A DNA stretch of 64,000 bases. Source: Fennellomyces sp. T-0311 (Eukaryota > Mucoromycota > Mucoromycetes > Mucorales > Lichtheimiaceae). The stretch spans positions 114,203 through 178,202 of the forward strand of contig JALLLT010000061.1 of assembly GCA_025266875.1 (NCBI GenBank), written 5' to 3'. Below, piece by piece: positions 23,646 through 33,653 of this stretch. The notes below the pieces were generated by a model. That model worked only from the letters and a program-made list of their open reading frames with translations, ran no database searches and was not told the DNA's origin. The translations under genes were made by a program, and so were the position numbers. The number at the start of each line of letters is the position of its first letter. Position 1 is the first letter of the stretch.

Positions 23646-25148
23646 CACTACGGGTTTTAAATGACGGCAAATCAACGGGATATCTTAAAATTATCTTCAA
23701 GTGCGGCAAAGCTCCACAATACTACGGCAAATCTTCTCTAGTATTTTAGCGGTAAACTTGTTGTTTCTTCACCAGGAGAGTTTTACATCGATTGAACATA
23801 TATATATATGTCCATCCGAATCTTACTGCGTGCTAATAAAGCTATATATGGTCACTACGGGAAATCTTCAGAAACCTGCGGCATATCTACTTTGGTCGGA
23901 GGACTTAACGTGAAAAATTGGACGCGTTTTCCTTTACTCTTCACACCCATCCATGAAATGACAAACATCACAATATTAAAAAGCGTTTTCCGGAGAAAAT
24001 TCCAATGCCATCGCTGTGATGGCCTTTTCTTCAGAAAACTTATAACAGAGCATCAGCATATTGGAGATCGTATCGCCAAATCAGGGCTTGTCAAGAAAGC
24101 AAAAACTGTGAAAAATAGACAGCAAAAGAAGCGAAGGAAACTTGAAGAGGCTTATAGCTATGCGACGAATACAAGGTATACTAGATGTGTTTCTACAACT
24201 TTATATTGATTACTTGCAGTGCTGAAAATGACAAATCCAGTCGCGATGGCTAATCTTGTAATGAATATGAAGGTAATGAAAGTCCAATTCAAGGAAGTGT
24301 AAGATTTTCATATTGGATATCGAGCTGTTTACTAGCTTTTCATTTTAACCAAAGTGACCACCAGTACAACTGTGAGATTAATGACAGTTATGGTAAAAGC
24401 GATGGGTAACCAAGTACCACATACGCCCCCAGCGTGACGGTGGACCTGGACGCGCCGATGGGCGATTTTGACGCAGCAGCAGACGACAGACCCGAACAGA
24501 CAAGTAAGACACTATTTATTGAATCGGTGGTTAAGCATGGCTTTTCGAGAGAAGGATTTGGGGATACAAGTGGTAAAGGTGTCAGTGAAAAGAGTAGAAA
24601 TGATGAAAATGACAGTGATTTAGTTGTTAGTGACAAAGAAGATCCTAGCGAGCTCGATGAGCCTTCTCTGAAAAAGGCATATTTACACAGAAAAAGCAGG
24701 AGCAAACCAAGCCAGGTAAAAGTACATTAAAGAAAGTGGACATAGGCAAACGTAAGCGATCATCCGTCACCAACAGTGATATTGGAAGCTCAGGAAAAAA
24801 GGTAGCAACTCTAGTGAAAAAGATAGCAAATACGAAAAAACGACAGAACAAATAGTGTAGACTGCGACTGCTTAGTACCTAGACGAGAGCGCGAAAACGA
24901 AGCATCTCGTAACTCTTAAATAAAACGATTGTTTATATCATCATTTTCGTTGTATTTTTGTTCCTCTATCATCCAAAAGCTATGGTTTAAGCGTATTCAT
25001 ATTATGGAGGATCTACGGCGAATCTACGAAAAAACACTGCAGATCTCTGGAGATAAAATCTACGAAATGGTCGAAATTCGGAGATTTGCCGAGTTGTAGA
25101 TTTGTAGAGATTTGCCGTAGATGTAACGTAGCAAAATAACCCGTAGTG
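23646..25148 (+). mobile_element. CACTA-type (EnSpm/Plavaka-like) DNA transposon, 1503 bp, non-autonomous
   Basis: Left end CACTACGGGTTTT and right end AACCCGTAGTG form short inverted repeats, flanked by the 3-bp duplication GGA (23643-23645 and 25149-25151). The B-family LTR at 56018 has the same flanking sequence without the element and with one GGA, proving the boundaries. Subterminal motifs related to CTACGGCAAATCT recur near 23726, 23855, 25019 and, inverted, near 25107. CACTA elements cut and paste through a DDE transposase; none is present, so this copy needs a transposase in trans. It carries remnants of a coding region (23808-24855). Confidence 0.85.
23808..24855 (+). pseudogene. Degenerate coding cargo of the CACTA element
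   Basis: Two open stretches lie inside the transposon. The first (to 24209) contains FQCHRCDGLFFRKLITEHQH, a C-X2-C-X11-H-X-H pattern resembling a worn zinc finger, followed by a very basic KKAKTVKNRQQKKRRK. The second starts near 24434 (acidic, then DEPSLKKAYLHRKSRSKPSQ) and continues after a one-base shift near 24717 as a Lys-rich tail ending TAG at 24855. It may be the N-terminus of a Plavaka/CACTA protein left after internal deletion, because such proteins often start with a zinc finger. The identity is uncertain. Confidence 0.4.
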
Positions 25149-25584
25149 GGAGATTCTAATATCCGTTCCTGAATAAATGGTACTTGGTCGAGGACGTATC
25201 GGGTTGCGTGTTCATCTTACGTTTTACCGACGACGGCAGATATCGACTCCGTGTACTCTGTGATAGGTGCATGTCCTGTAGAACATCATTCAGCTTCCTT
25301 GAAACCGGTGTAAGGTAATATCGTTTAGATCTTAGTCATCAATACTCTTCCAGAGTGTTCATCTAATGGAATGTGCTAGAATGGATATTTGACCGGTCTC
25401 CATTATGTGCATGCATGTAGTGGTTCACCACACTCGTCATTTTTGAAAGCCTGCTTCAATTCAGCGATACCACAGACATTATAGTTTTAGCTTTCTGGAC
25501 AGCAAGCCAACATCATCTTTATATTACAGATTTAGTTAATATGACTTTTTTAGTGGTTTCCTGTCGAATAATTTTAAGACTTAC

Positions 25585-25964
25585 TGTCGTATTTCCGACA
25601 TACACTATCATCCATGGTTACATGCTTTTCCTTCTTTATGCTATATCCACTGTCATTACGATATCAACAACCGTACAGTTATCGATTGTCTTATTTGCTC
25701 TTATGTGCAACCTTGATTCGGGTTTACCGATTGTAAGGCAACTCCTTTAACTTGGTTCCATATGTTCTTCAGCTCCTTCACCTATAAGGCAAGGTCATAT
25801 GAAAGTCGGCAATAACATGGATCATAGGCTTATTAGACTAAGCATTCGCCTTCTTCGTCCCGAACTCATCAACAGTATAAATAGAGAGCAGTTTTCCTCA
25901 ATAAAACATTATCTTATTTTGTTCTCGTCATTTCGAAAGCCTTTTCTCGTTAAGCGATACCACA
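25585..25964 (+). mobile_element. Solo LTR, family A copy 2
   Basis: 380 bp, TGTCGTATTTCC..GATACCACA, flanked by the duplication CTTAC (25580-25584 and 25965-25969). Its TSD differs from that of copy 1, so the two are independent insertions 110 bp apart, not the two ends of one small element. TATAAATA and AATAAA are present on the plus strand. Confidence 0.85.
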
Positions 25965-25969
25965 CTTAC

Positions 25970-26278
25970 GGGAAAACATGCTTTCCTTCTCCAAAGACAA
26001 AAGTGATCTCTAACTTTGGTCGATACATAACCAGTATTAACAAACCGAGGCGGCCTGGTTAGAATAATCATTGCCACCATGATGATTGGCACAGTTATCA
26101 CTTACTAGATTATACTACATTATTCGTCGGCTGGAGTCACTGAACCAGATTGTGTTCTCATTTTTTCTTTATTTGGTCGAAATCCAAAGAAATAAATTGT
26201 GAAGCTAATGTATACAAATACGATATCATTTTTTCTTTCGCTCCTGGAACAACATCCGTCGAAGTCCGAAATTTGATC
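25970..26278. other. Leader side of DIRS-like element 1
   Basis: About 300 bp between the solo LTR and the first gag ATG. No motif was recognised. It probably contains the 5' end of the DIRS-like element, whose terminal repeat I could not define. Confidence 0.3.
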
Positions 26279-27487
26279 ATGGAGCATCATGAGCCGCACC
26301 CAAACGTGTTTGACTTCCAGAACTTACTCCAAGAACTTGCACAACGTGTTGCTACGTTGGAACGTCAGCCAGCATCCGACACTCAACCGACGGCAACAGA
26401 AGGAGAAGCGATGGACTCCGGGGAGGAAGACCCTTTTCTCACCGAACAATCACCAGCAACTATGCTGTCACCGTACCCCGAATTCTTGGAAGCCCTGCCG
26501 AGCATGGGGACTGATTTTTTTCGCTCTGTTATGGATGATGATACTCGTCGCTCTTTCCTTCATGAGTGTCCCCGTTGTTGTAAAAGGAAATTGTTTGTGT
26601 AAGGTAATTCTGTGTGAAACAGGGTCCACAAAGTAGGTTGAAATATAGAGAAATAGAAAAGGTGAGTTAACCAAATACAGATATAAGCTCCTGTCTTGGG
26701 CTTTGAAAGGTATGATCAAGATAATTGAGGTCAAGTTAACTGCTTTATTTCATTTGATTCAACAAGGGTATTTATATGTTTCTGTGGATATGCTGACTGT
26801 GGATACATCGGGCTATGCCGGAGGTAAAAGGTGGGTTAGATAGGAATTACAACTAGCAAGAGATCCGAGTGCGGAAGAAGATAAACGAAAGTGCAGATGC
26901 ACCATATAATAGAATAGGTCGGTAGCTTGGGAAGATCAGAACGAGAAAAAGGAGATACATCAAGTGCAGATGCACCATATAGTTGAATGAAGGTCAATAC
27001 AAAGGTCAAGTGCGTGCCAAAAAAGGGGAAGGTAGCATAAACGAAGAGGGGCCGAGAAATTTCGTTACACCGTAATACAGCACGACAATATCAGCCCCCA
27101 CCGCTCAACGACATTGACGTCAGCGAACGCACCAAACAAGTGGATCGCCAACTACGCGCCCTCCAATACCGTCTGTCAGGCATCACCAGACCTATTGATT
27201 TGTTTGTCCATGATGTGGTACGCTCAAATCAAGTTTCAACTCGCACAGCACTACGATTCGCAAACACAGTTCATGCTTTACTAGCTGATGCAGCATCTGC
27301 CATCACCCAAACTCGCAGCGACATAGTTTGCGGTGACGCGGGTCTCGCGACGGCCCCCATCAGTGCCACTTCTCAACTTCCAAACCCTCCTCTATTGGAT
27401 GCAGCTCAGGTTTTGGAACAAACACAACTTTCACAAGCACTTCGCCGAGCAACTCGCCGACATCGGAAAAGATACCGCGCTGATTAA
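26279..27487 (+). pseudogene. DIRS-like element 1, gag fragment split by a solo LTR
   Basis: The frame from ATG 26279 (MEHHEPHPNVF) runs to CGT at 26575, is broken by solo LTR C, and resumes in the same frame at 27074 to TAA 27485-27487. It shares the pattern LRALQY-x2-S-x-I-x-RP-x-D with the gag of element 2 (31625), which is followed there by a DIRS-type RT. No RT, RNase H or tyrosine recombinase follows here, so the element is truncated. Gag packages the element RNA; an RTLERQ-type coiled coil may be present at residues 17-35. Confidence 0.6.
26576..27069 (-). mobile_element. Solo LTR, family C
   Basis: 494 bp beginning TGTTGTAAAAGG and ending TTCGTTACA, inserted in the gag above, with the 4-bp duplication CCGT (26572-26575 and 27070-27073). 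Removing the LTR and one CCGT restores the gag frame. It contains a duplicated gtgcagatgcaccatata (about 26893 and 26963). TATAAATACCC and AATAAA read on the minus strand. The 4-bp TSD is the same size as that of element H. Confidence 0.8.
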
Positions 27488-27499
27488 GCCCTTATGAAG

Positions 27500-27670
27500 G
27501 TTGCGGGGATTGAGTGAAGGTTGACAGGGTTTATAAACCTACCAAAACATTTAGCGGGGTTGACAGGGTTTATAATCCTATCAAAATGTTGGCGGGGTTG
27601 AGAGAGGGTTGACAGGGTTTATAAACTTGCCAAAATGTTGGCGGGGTTGAGAGAGAGTTGAGAGCGTTTA
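27500..27670. repeat. Tandem subterminal repeat next to the Plavaka gene
   Basis: Three to four imperfect copies of a unit of about 40-58 bp built on GGTTGACAGGGTTTATAA, then C(C/T)(A/T)(C/G)CAAAA, then TTGGCGGGG. They lie downstream of the Plavaka stop codon and are probably transposase-binding subterminal repeats. A single CTGTCAACC at about 31217, inverted on the other side of the gene, may be a relic of the opposite end. Confidence 0.6.
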
Positions 27671-27797
27671 AAATCGTGAACAGATTTTATCTACCTTGAA
27701 TTGTGTTGAAGCGGGTTAAGCACCTTTATAAACAGTAACCAAGTATATGAATACGCAACGTTTTATAGACAATAATATCAAATACTCTTAGGTAGAT

Positions 27798-30700
27798 CTA
27801 GGCGTCATCATCTTCCGTGCCTACTTGCTTGGGATTATCGTACTCCTTATTCCAGTGAACAAACTCTTTGCTTCTTTCATTGATATGTGGAAGTCGGCCT
27901 CTGCTGTTGCACCAGGAAAACCGATCCGAATCATGATTCAGTAAATACTTTCCATACATTGATCCCAGGACAGGATCAACGAAAGCATCTGAATCATAAT
28001 CCGGAACGACATGGATTGTACGCTTTACCCGTTCGATTTGGCTTATAAACAGGCCTTTATACGTATCGTCAAGGTCAGGTGAAATAACCTCTAACCCAGT
28101 CTTGTGTGTTTCGCCCAAAGGACAGTATCGGCGTGCCAGTACCAGATCGTATTCTCTACCCCTGTACTTCGCCCGGAAGACCATGAGGACTTGGCCATAC
28201 GACTCATATATCTCTTTGTCGCTCCTGTCCTTGATGTTGGGAAACTCAAATACCGCGAAATCTTTCCTTTCACGGCCATGGAACTGATCATGTGTTCTGA
28301 TCTTGTCGATAATAACCTTGCCATTGCTGTCGCAGTCCTCTACTATCAAGGTTTGATACACCTTGATCGTATCGTCGTCGAGCTGTGGTAAGTTGCGTAG
28401 TGCAACACGTGCGAAGTTGTTATCGATAGTGGTGTGGAAGAAGGAGCGAAGGATTATGGACAATCCATGGAAAGTGCCTTGCTGTGATAATACGGATACT
28501 TCTTTGGGATCTGTTTCTGATGCGAGCTTATATGACAGTTGGCTTCGTCTGGAAATGATCTTGGAAATTGTCGCTTTTGCGCGAAGCGATGTTGTAAGAG
28601 TACTTGATTGGTTTATGGCAATGTCAAAAAGTAGGTCCTTCTTTTGAATAAAGTTGGCCATTTGGGACAGCGAATCAAACCGACCGTTAGTTCGTTTTGC
28701 CGGCTTCTTTACATCGATAGTGTGTTGATGCTCGGAGCTGGTTGTGCTATAGCCTCTGATTATACCCCGAGATCGGATATCGTGGGCATACTTTTGAAGC
28801 ATGTGATTTTTGGGGAAGTTCAAACCGGATGGAGAGTACTTTTGGAATATTGGACTGTACTTATAGTATGCATCCAATGACTCCTCCATTTCAGTAAGAC
28901 TATCCTCGGTATGCTCCTCGGCGGTGGCGTGCATTACGAAATCCAAGAAATGACGCAAGCAAAGTGCTGCTTGTAGCGGAATATAATCGTAACAGCAAGG
29001 TAAGATGATAGCCATATTGCTTCGCCATTCTGTATAAGTTGGATTTCGCAAAAAGCGTGGAAAAATGCCTTGGTTGAACCGACGATGATCTTTGTACTGA
29101 GGTATCATGGATGCTCGATTGTTAATTTCTTCAATGATGGAAGCTCCTTTGGTACCATTCAGATCCATGATCAGTTTGTCGAGACAGTTGAGCAAGTGTT
29201 CGTATACATCGCCAAGCTGGTGCAAGTCATCCACAAGTAGTGAATCATGGAGATCAAAGAATGGTTGAGGAAGTTTCCAAAATGCGTTCTATCATATATA
29301 GTATAATGCCATGTTTAGCAAAAAAGTAAAATATCTACATTATTGATTGATAGTACCTGGATGTTATGCATTGAAATCTCCATGAATATTTCCTCATCTT
29401 CTTCATCTTCTTCTTTTTCTCCTTCGGTGCCGTGCAAAAGACCGTTTCCAAGTTTGTACAAATGTTCCATCTTGGATGACGTTCGTAGTTCCGCTGTACC
29501 GTTTTCGCGGTACTCGCTTGTCAGAACGAAGCAACGTGGGCAACCTCGGGCGGTATTTCCGCTTTTAACTAAGGCGAGAAGCGATCTAATATAATGTTTA
29601 ATAAATATACATGCAAAGAGTCAGCGATACTTACTGTTCTTGGTAATCTGCGGAATACGCTGCCAACGCGGGGATACATTTGTATACTTTTTGATCTGGC
29701 CCTTGCATCTTGAAGATGTCGAACTTTCGAAAAGGTGCCATGACGAGACTAATACAGTAATGGAAGATCGCCTTTTTTGCTAATGGAAACCATTTCTTAT
29801 TCGACAACCTCTTGCTTTCAATAACCGGCAAATATGCTAGTAAGCGAGTACCGTGCAACGTATCTTTGGTTCTATACTCAAAAGGAGTGTTTGCTACGTA
29901 GCCATAAAATGCTTAGCCGTTACACATTAACCATATTTATGCCATATGTTACTACTAACCTAGCTTCAAGTATATCGGCCACGCACTATTTCTCAGGTTG
30001 CCGGTAATTACTGTTTTGTCTGAAGCAAGCATAAGACCAAGAATAACGCATCCCTCCTTTGATATCTTCTATGGACGAACATTAACCGCGTTAATACGTA
30101 TACCACTGATGCTAAATCGCTTGGTATATTTATACCTGGAGCTCTTGCCACCATTGTCCGCTGTAGATATCGCTATATACTCTTTTTCCATCTCTGGTAA
30201 CAGTAGCGGGGTGTAAACGTGTTACGTCGTTGAATAGTGGATGGCTGAAGAGTTTCTCGGCCAAATTGCGAATATCGCGGTAAATGAGGGACGGTTGGCC
30301 AATTACCTCCAGGAATTGCTGTTTGTGCTTTTTAGGGAAGTCAGGAACAAGATCGAGATCAATCTTTTCGGTTTTAAACGGCTAGAAAATACGTAGTCGA
30401 GTTGTTTGAAAAAATTCATCGTGACATACACATAACATCAACGGTTACGTACCTGTGTATACTTCTCGCTTTGATTCTTAGATATCGTTCGAAATACGCT
30501 ATCGAAAGTCGTGAATAGTGCATTATGCTCCAATGGCGCCACTCTTGCATGCTCTTGAGCAATCATAATAAGTTCAACAAGGCTAAGGTATACTCGAAAT
30601 TAGTTGAGAATATAATATCTTGATAATGTTTTTTGATTTTATACCGCTTGTATTGTGCCTGTGAGAGCCCGTTATCTAAAGCGAACTCGGCAATCAATAG

Positions 30701-31141
30701 TTCTAGGCTAGATATGTCAATTGCCTTTGGGGAGTTCTTCGAGCTGGCTGGCTTAGACCACAAATCCCCAGAGAAAGGTTCTTTGTAGCGCAAACACGTT
30801 GATATCGAGTCGACGAGTCTATTTTACCGTTGTAACGTACCTTCAATATATGCATCTTCATCGTTTTTGTTGGCTAGCGTGTCATGTTCCATAGTAAAAT
30901 CCATGGGCGCAACATGAGCTTCTTGTTCGTGAAGCAAGTTACTTTCATTTATTTGCTCAGTCAGTGATGACATATGGGCATTCGCTGTGCTATCATCTTC
31001 AGAACACTGCAATGGCGTATCGACAAATGGCAAAGGTTGATTCGCATGCATCGTCATTATATGAGAACGAAGAGCCTTTACTGACGCAAATGTGCGCTTA
31101 GAGAGGCAGTTACGATAGCAACATTGATATTGGTGTGGCAT
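27798..31141 (-). CDS. Plavaka-type (CACTA superfamily) transposase, apparently intact, 8 exons
   Basis: Predicted DDE transposase that excises and inserts its element. Exons on the minus strand: 31141-30841, 30780-30645, 30582-30453, 30381-30136, 30068-29960, 29893-29635, 29585-29357 and 29288-27798. All introns are GT..AG and 45-80 nt; the total is 2901 nt, so 966 aa with no stop. N-terminal C2H2-like finger CCYRNCLSKRTFASVKALRSH; then family landmarks in order: SGQWWQELQ, LASDKTVITGN..WPIYLKL, AAYSADYQEQ, ARGCPRCFVLTSEY, NAFWKLPQPFFDLHDS, DDLHQLGDVYEHLL, and FPKNHMLQKYAHDIRSRG followed by TSSEHQHTIDVKKPAKRTN. These are landmarks I associate with fungal Plavaka proteins. The element ends were not fixed; subterminal repeats lie at 27500-27670. 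It could be an autonomous source for the small CACTA element nearby, but their ends were not shown to match. Confidence 0.85.
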
Positions 31142-31624
31142 GGTGAATGTAAAGAGTGATAAAAGTGGTTCATGTACACTGATAAATTAAGCTAACATAA
31201 ATGTTTGTTACACAGACTGTCAACCTGGTAATTCGTACATTTTTATCAAGTATCGTGATCATTCACTATATACTGCCACCTATAATGCAAAAGAGAAGCC
31301 CAAAGAAACTTAAACGAAGATAAATAAGCTCAGATATGCCGCGATTTGCATATGATATGCATGAGCCCGAACTTGACATTCTGTTGCTAAGCTTATATTG
31401 TCCTACACTATCGTTTGGACAATTACGTGAGTCCCACGGACTTACGAACAGGAACCTATCGACTGCTGTGATCATCTCAGCTCTTTATTTTCAGCGCATG
31501 TACATAATGAAACATTGCAAATAAAAAATTTTTCTCTAAAGTATAAAGGAAAGTAATGTCAAAATAATGAACCTCGATCATCTCTTTCGCTCGCCGGGCA
31601 TATCCGCAGCTTGACCTACTCGCA
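31142..31624. other. Junction between the Plavaka element and DIRS-like element 2
   Basis: Upstream (5') side of the Plavaka gene and then the leader of the DIRS-like gag. It contains ctgtcaacctgg (about 31217). I could not locate a terminal inverted repeat or target-site duplication here. Confidence 0.3.
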
Positions 31625-32971
31625 ATGGATCCTCAATCGCAACCTGTTCCAGATAATAGCTCGGCACATATTCACGAACTCGCGCATCAAGTGGCCCAAC
31701 AACAAGTGCTGATCGAACAGCTGTTGGCTGCGCAGGGTGCTCCAGGCGCACAGACGCCTCCGGTCTCATCGGTAATGGACCTTCATGATCTCCCCACTCG
31801 TCCACGTTATGACTGGCTACCATCCCTGCAGTTGTGCGAATTGCTACCTACATTGGAGCAAAGCATCTTTGGTATGCCACTCAGTGACAAGGACTGCAAG
31901 GCACTGGTTGATCGGTACCCCTCTGTGGCTGGCCTGGTGTATACTCCTCCTGCCACTTTGCCGGAGGCAGAGCATCACTTTAAAACGGGCCATCGCCATG
32001 AAGATGGCTCTCTCCGGGCACTCCAGTACACCATTTCTGCGATCTGTCGGCCTTTGGATGTATTAGCACACACTCTGCTTCCGTTGCTCCTGAAGTGAAT
32101 CAACGGTACAAAGAATGAAAAGAGACTTATAAAAGTATCTTTGAAGTTTCGGATATGCTTTATTGAATGCAACGCTCTATGCTTTTATATCTTTTGTGTA
32201 TTGAATCAGCGATGGCAGTTTAGATAGTGTTTCGTCTTCAGAATTGCCTGAATGGATAGAGGACGTATAGGATCCTTTCCTTTGTTCTAATCATGCGGAT
32301 CTGAGGATGTCTTTGACATCCGCCATGCAGTGTAATGACCGCATTGCTATATTGGAGTCAATTCCATGTCCTGTTGAGTTTATCCCATTCGTTCATACGG
32401 TGTAATTCTTAATCCGTGTAGACAAGTTACTATGTAAGTACACTTCGTGATGATGTTGAACCGATATGTGTTATCCGATAGGAAATATCTTCTATTATTA
32501 TCATCTGTGGTTGTTTCACCACAGCTCCCACATGAACATCTCAGTCGTATCTTCGCTATCATCAACGATGTGCGTACCTTGGTTCTCAACGTGGGGGGTG
32601 TCGTGAACAAGGTGCGTAACAATCTGGCTTTGAGGGTGGTGAACCCCTCTTTCTCCATCCCATCCAACGACAAAATCTTCACAATGGCACCCGATCAATT
32701 CAAGGAGACCGTGTCCACACATACGGCAATGCAAAAAGCCATCAAGGATGCCAGACCAACCACTACCCGCTCAGGTGCATCGAATCAGTTTTTTCGAGCT
32801 GTCCTACCGCTGGGAGGTGGTGGGCAGCCCGCATTCAACTTTCGCCACAACCCCTCAAGCCAACAACGGGGACGCTGCAACCATCACCCACCTACCACCC
32901 ATGGAAGACCTCCCAGCAGCAACAATCCCTTCCGGAACCAGGCTTCCAACAACGGCGCCAACCGCCAGTAG
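31625..32971 (+). pseudogene. DIRS-like element 2, gag, split by solo LTR D
   Basis: ATG 31625 (MDPQSQPVPD) opens a gag-like protein with a predicted coiled coil (HELAHQVAQQQVLIEQLL), LRALQYTISAICRPLD, and a Gly/Asn/Arg-rich C-terminus (SQQRGRCNHH) that may bind RNA. The frame is cut at 32090 by solo LTR D and resumes at 32529 (PHEHLSRIFAIINDV), ending TAG 32969-32971. The pol frame overlaps its 3' end by more than 100 nt, as in DIRS elements. Confidence 0.65.
32091..32523 (-). mobile_element. Solo LTR, family D
   Basis: 433 bp, TGAAGTGAATCAAC..GTTGTTTCACCACA, with imperfect terminal inverted repeats and the perfect 5-bp duplication GCTCC (32086-32090 and 32524-32528). Removing it restores the DIRS gag frame. 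It ends like family B (TTCACCACA), and TATAAAAG/AATAAA are on the minus strand, so it is probably a related Ty3 family. Confidence 0.8.
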
Positions 32972-33653
32972 GAGGTCGCCTCCAACGTTTTCATCGCGCT
33001 TGGCAACGCCTCACAGACAGCAAGTGGGTACACTCCGTGATCAAAGAGGGTTTTTGAATCCACTTCCTCCAAAGCCCACCCCTTTCCAATTGTTCAATTT
33101 CCACGCATCCTCGAAACCTTCAACAGCATCACTTGCTTCGGCAGGAAATCGCTCAACTGTTGTACAAACGCGCCATCGAACCCACCCCACTGACACCAGG
33201 CTTCTCAAGTCCTATGTTTGTCATCGACAAGCGCAATGGGGGGCATCGACCTATCTTCAATCTTAAACGTCTCAACACTTACCTTCAGGCTCCGCACTTC
33301 CGGATGGAGACTCTGTCACAAGTGGTCCAAATGCTACAACCAAACGATTTTCTGGTCTCTTGCGACCTTCAAGATTGTTTTCTCCATATCCTTATCCATC
33401 GGCACTCGCGGAAGTACCTGCGTTTTCGCTTCGAAGGAAACACTTTTCAATTCCGGACAGCTGCGTTTGGTCTTGCAATGATTCCATGGTTGACCACTTC
33501 GTTGTGCAAACTGATCCTGGCCTGGGCACAGTCTCAAGGAATTCGGGTCAGTGCCTACCTCGACGATTGGCTCCTGATGGCACCGACTCGGGAACTCGCA
33601 ATCCATCACACCAACCTGGTAGTGGGGAAGCTGGAAGAGCTTGGGTGGCTCAT

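Larger units (their letters stand above)
23525..25432 (-). mobile_element. Solo LTR, family B copy 1 (contains the CACTA element)
   Basis: Starts TGTGGTGAG and ends TTCACCACA on the plus strand, and matches the LTR at 56018-56417. Flanks are CTCGC (23520-23524) and CTCGT (25433-25437), a 5-bp duplication with one change; the unoccupied sequence is seen in LTR A copy 2 near 25924 (tctcgtcattt). TATA and AATAAA are on the minus strand, which sets the orientation. It is interrupted at 23646-25148 by a DNA transposon. Confidence 0.85.
23181..25474 (+). mobile_element. Solo LTR, family A copy 1 (split by nested insertions)
   Basis: Begins TGTCGTATCC and ends GATACCACA, flanked by the 5-bp duplication GACAT (23176-23180 and 25475-25479). 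After removing the nested LTR B (23525-25432 plus one TSD), it aligns along its length with copy 2 at 25585-25964. It carries a TATAAATA box (about 23475) and AATAAA (about 23496). No internal region accompanies it, so it is a recombination remnant of a Ty3-type element related to E/F/G/I, which also start TGTNGTATCC. Confidence 0.85.

Noticed and set aside
25474..25584. The two family A LTRs read as a miniature (TRIM-like) two-LTR element with a 110-bp interior.
   Set aside because: Each LTR has its own TSD (GACAT and CTTAC), so they are separate solo LTRs.
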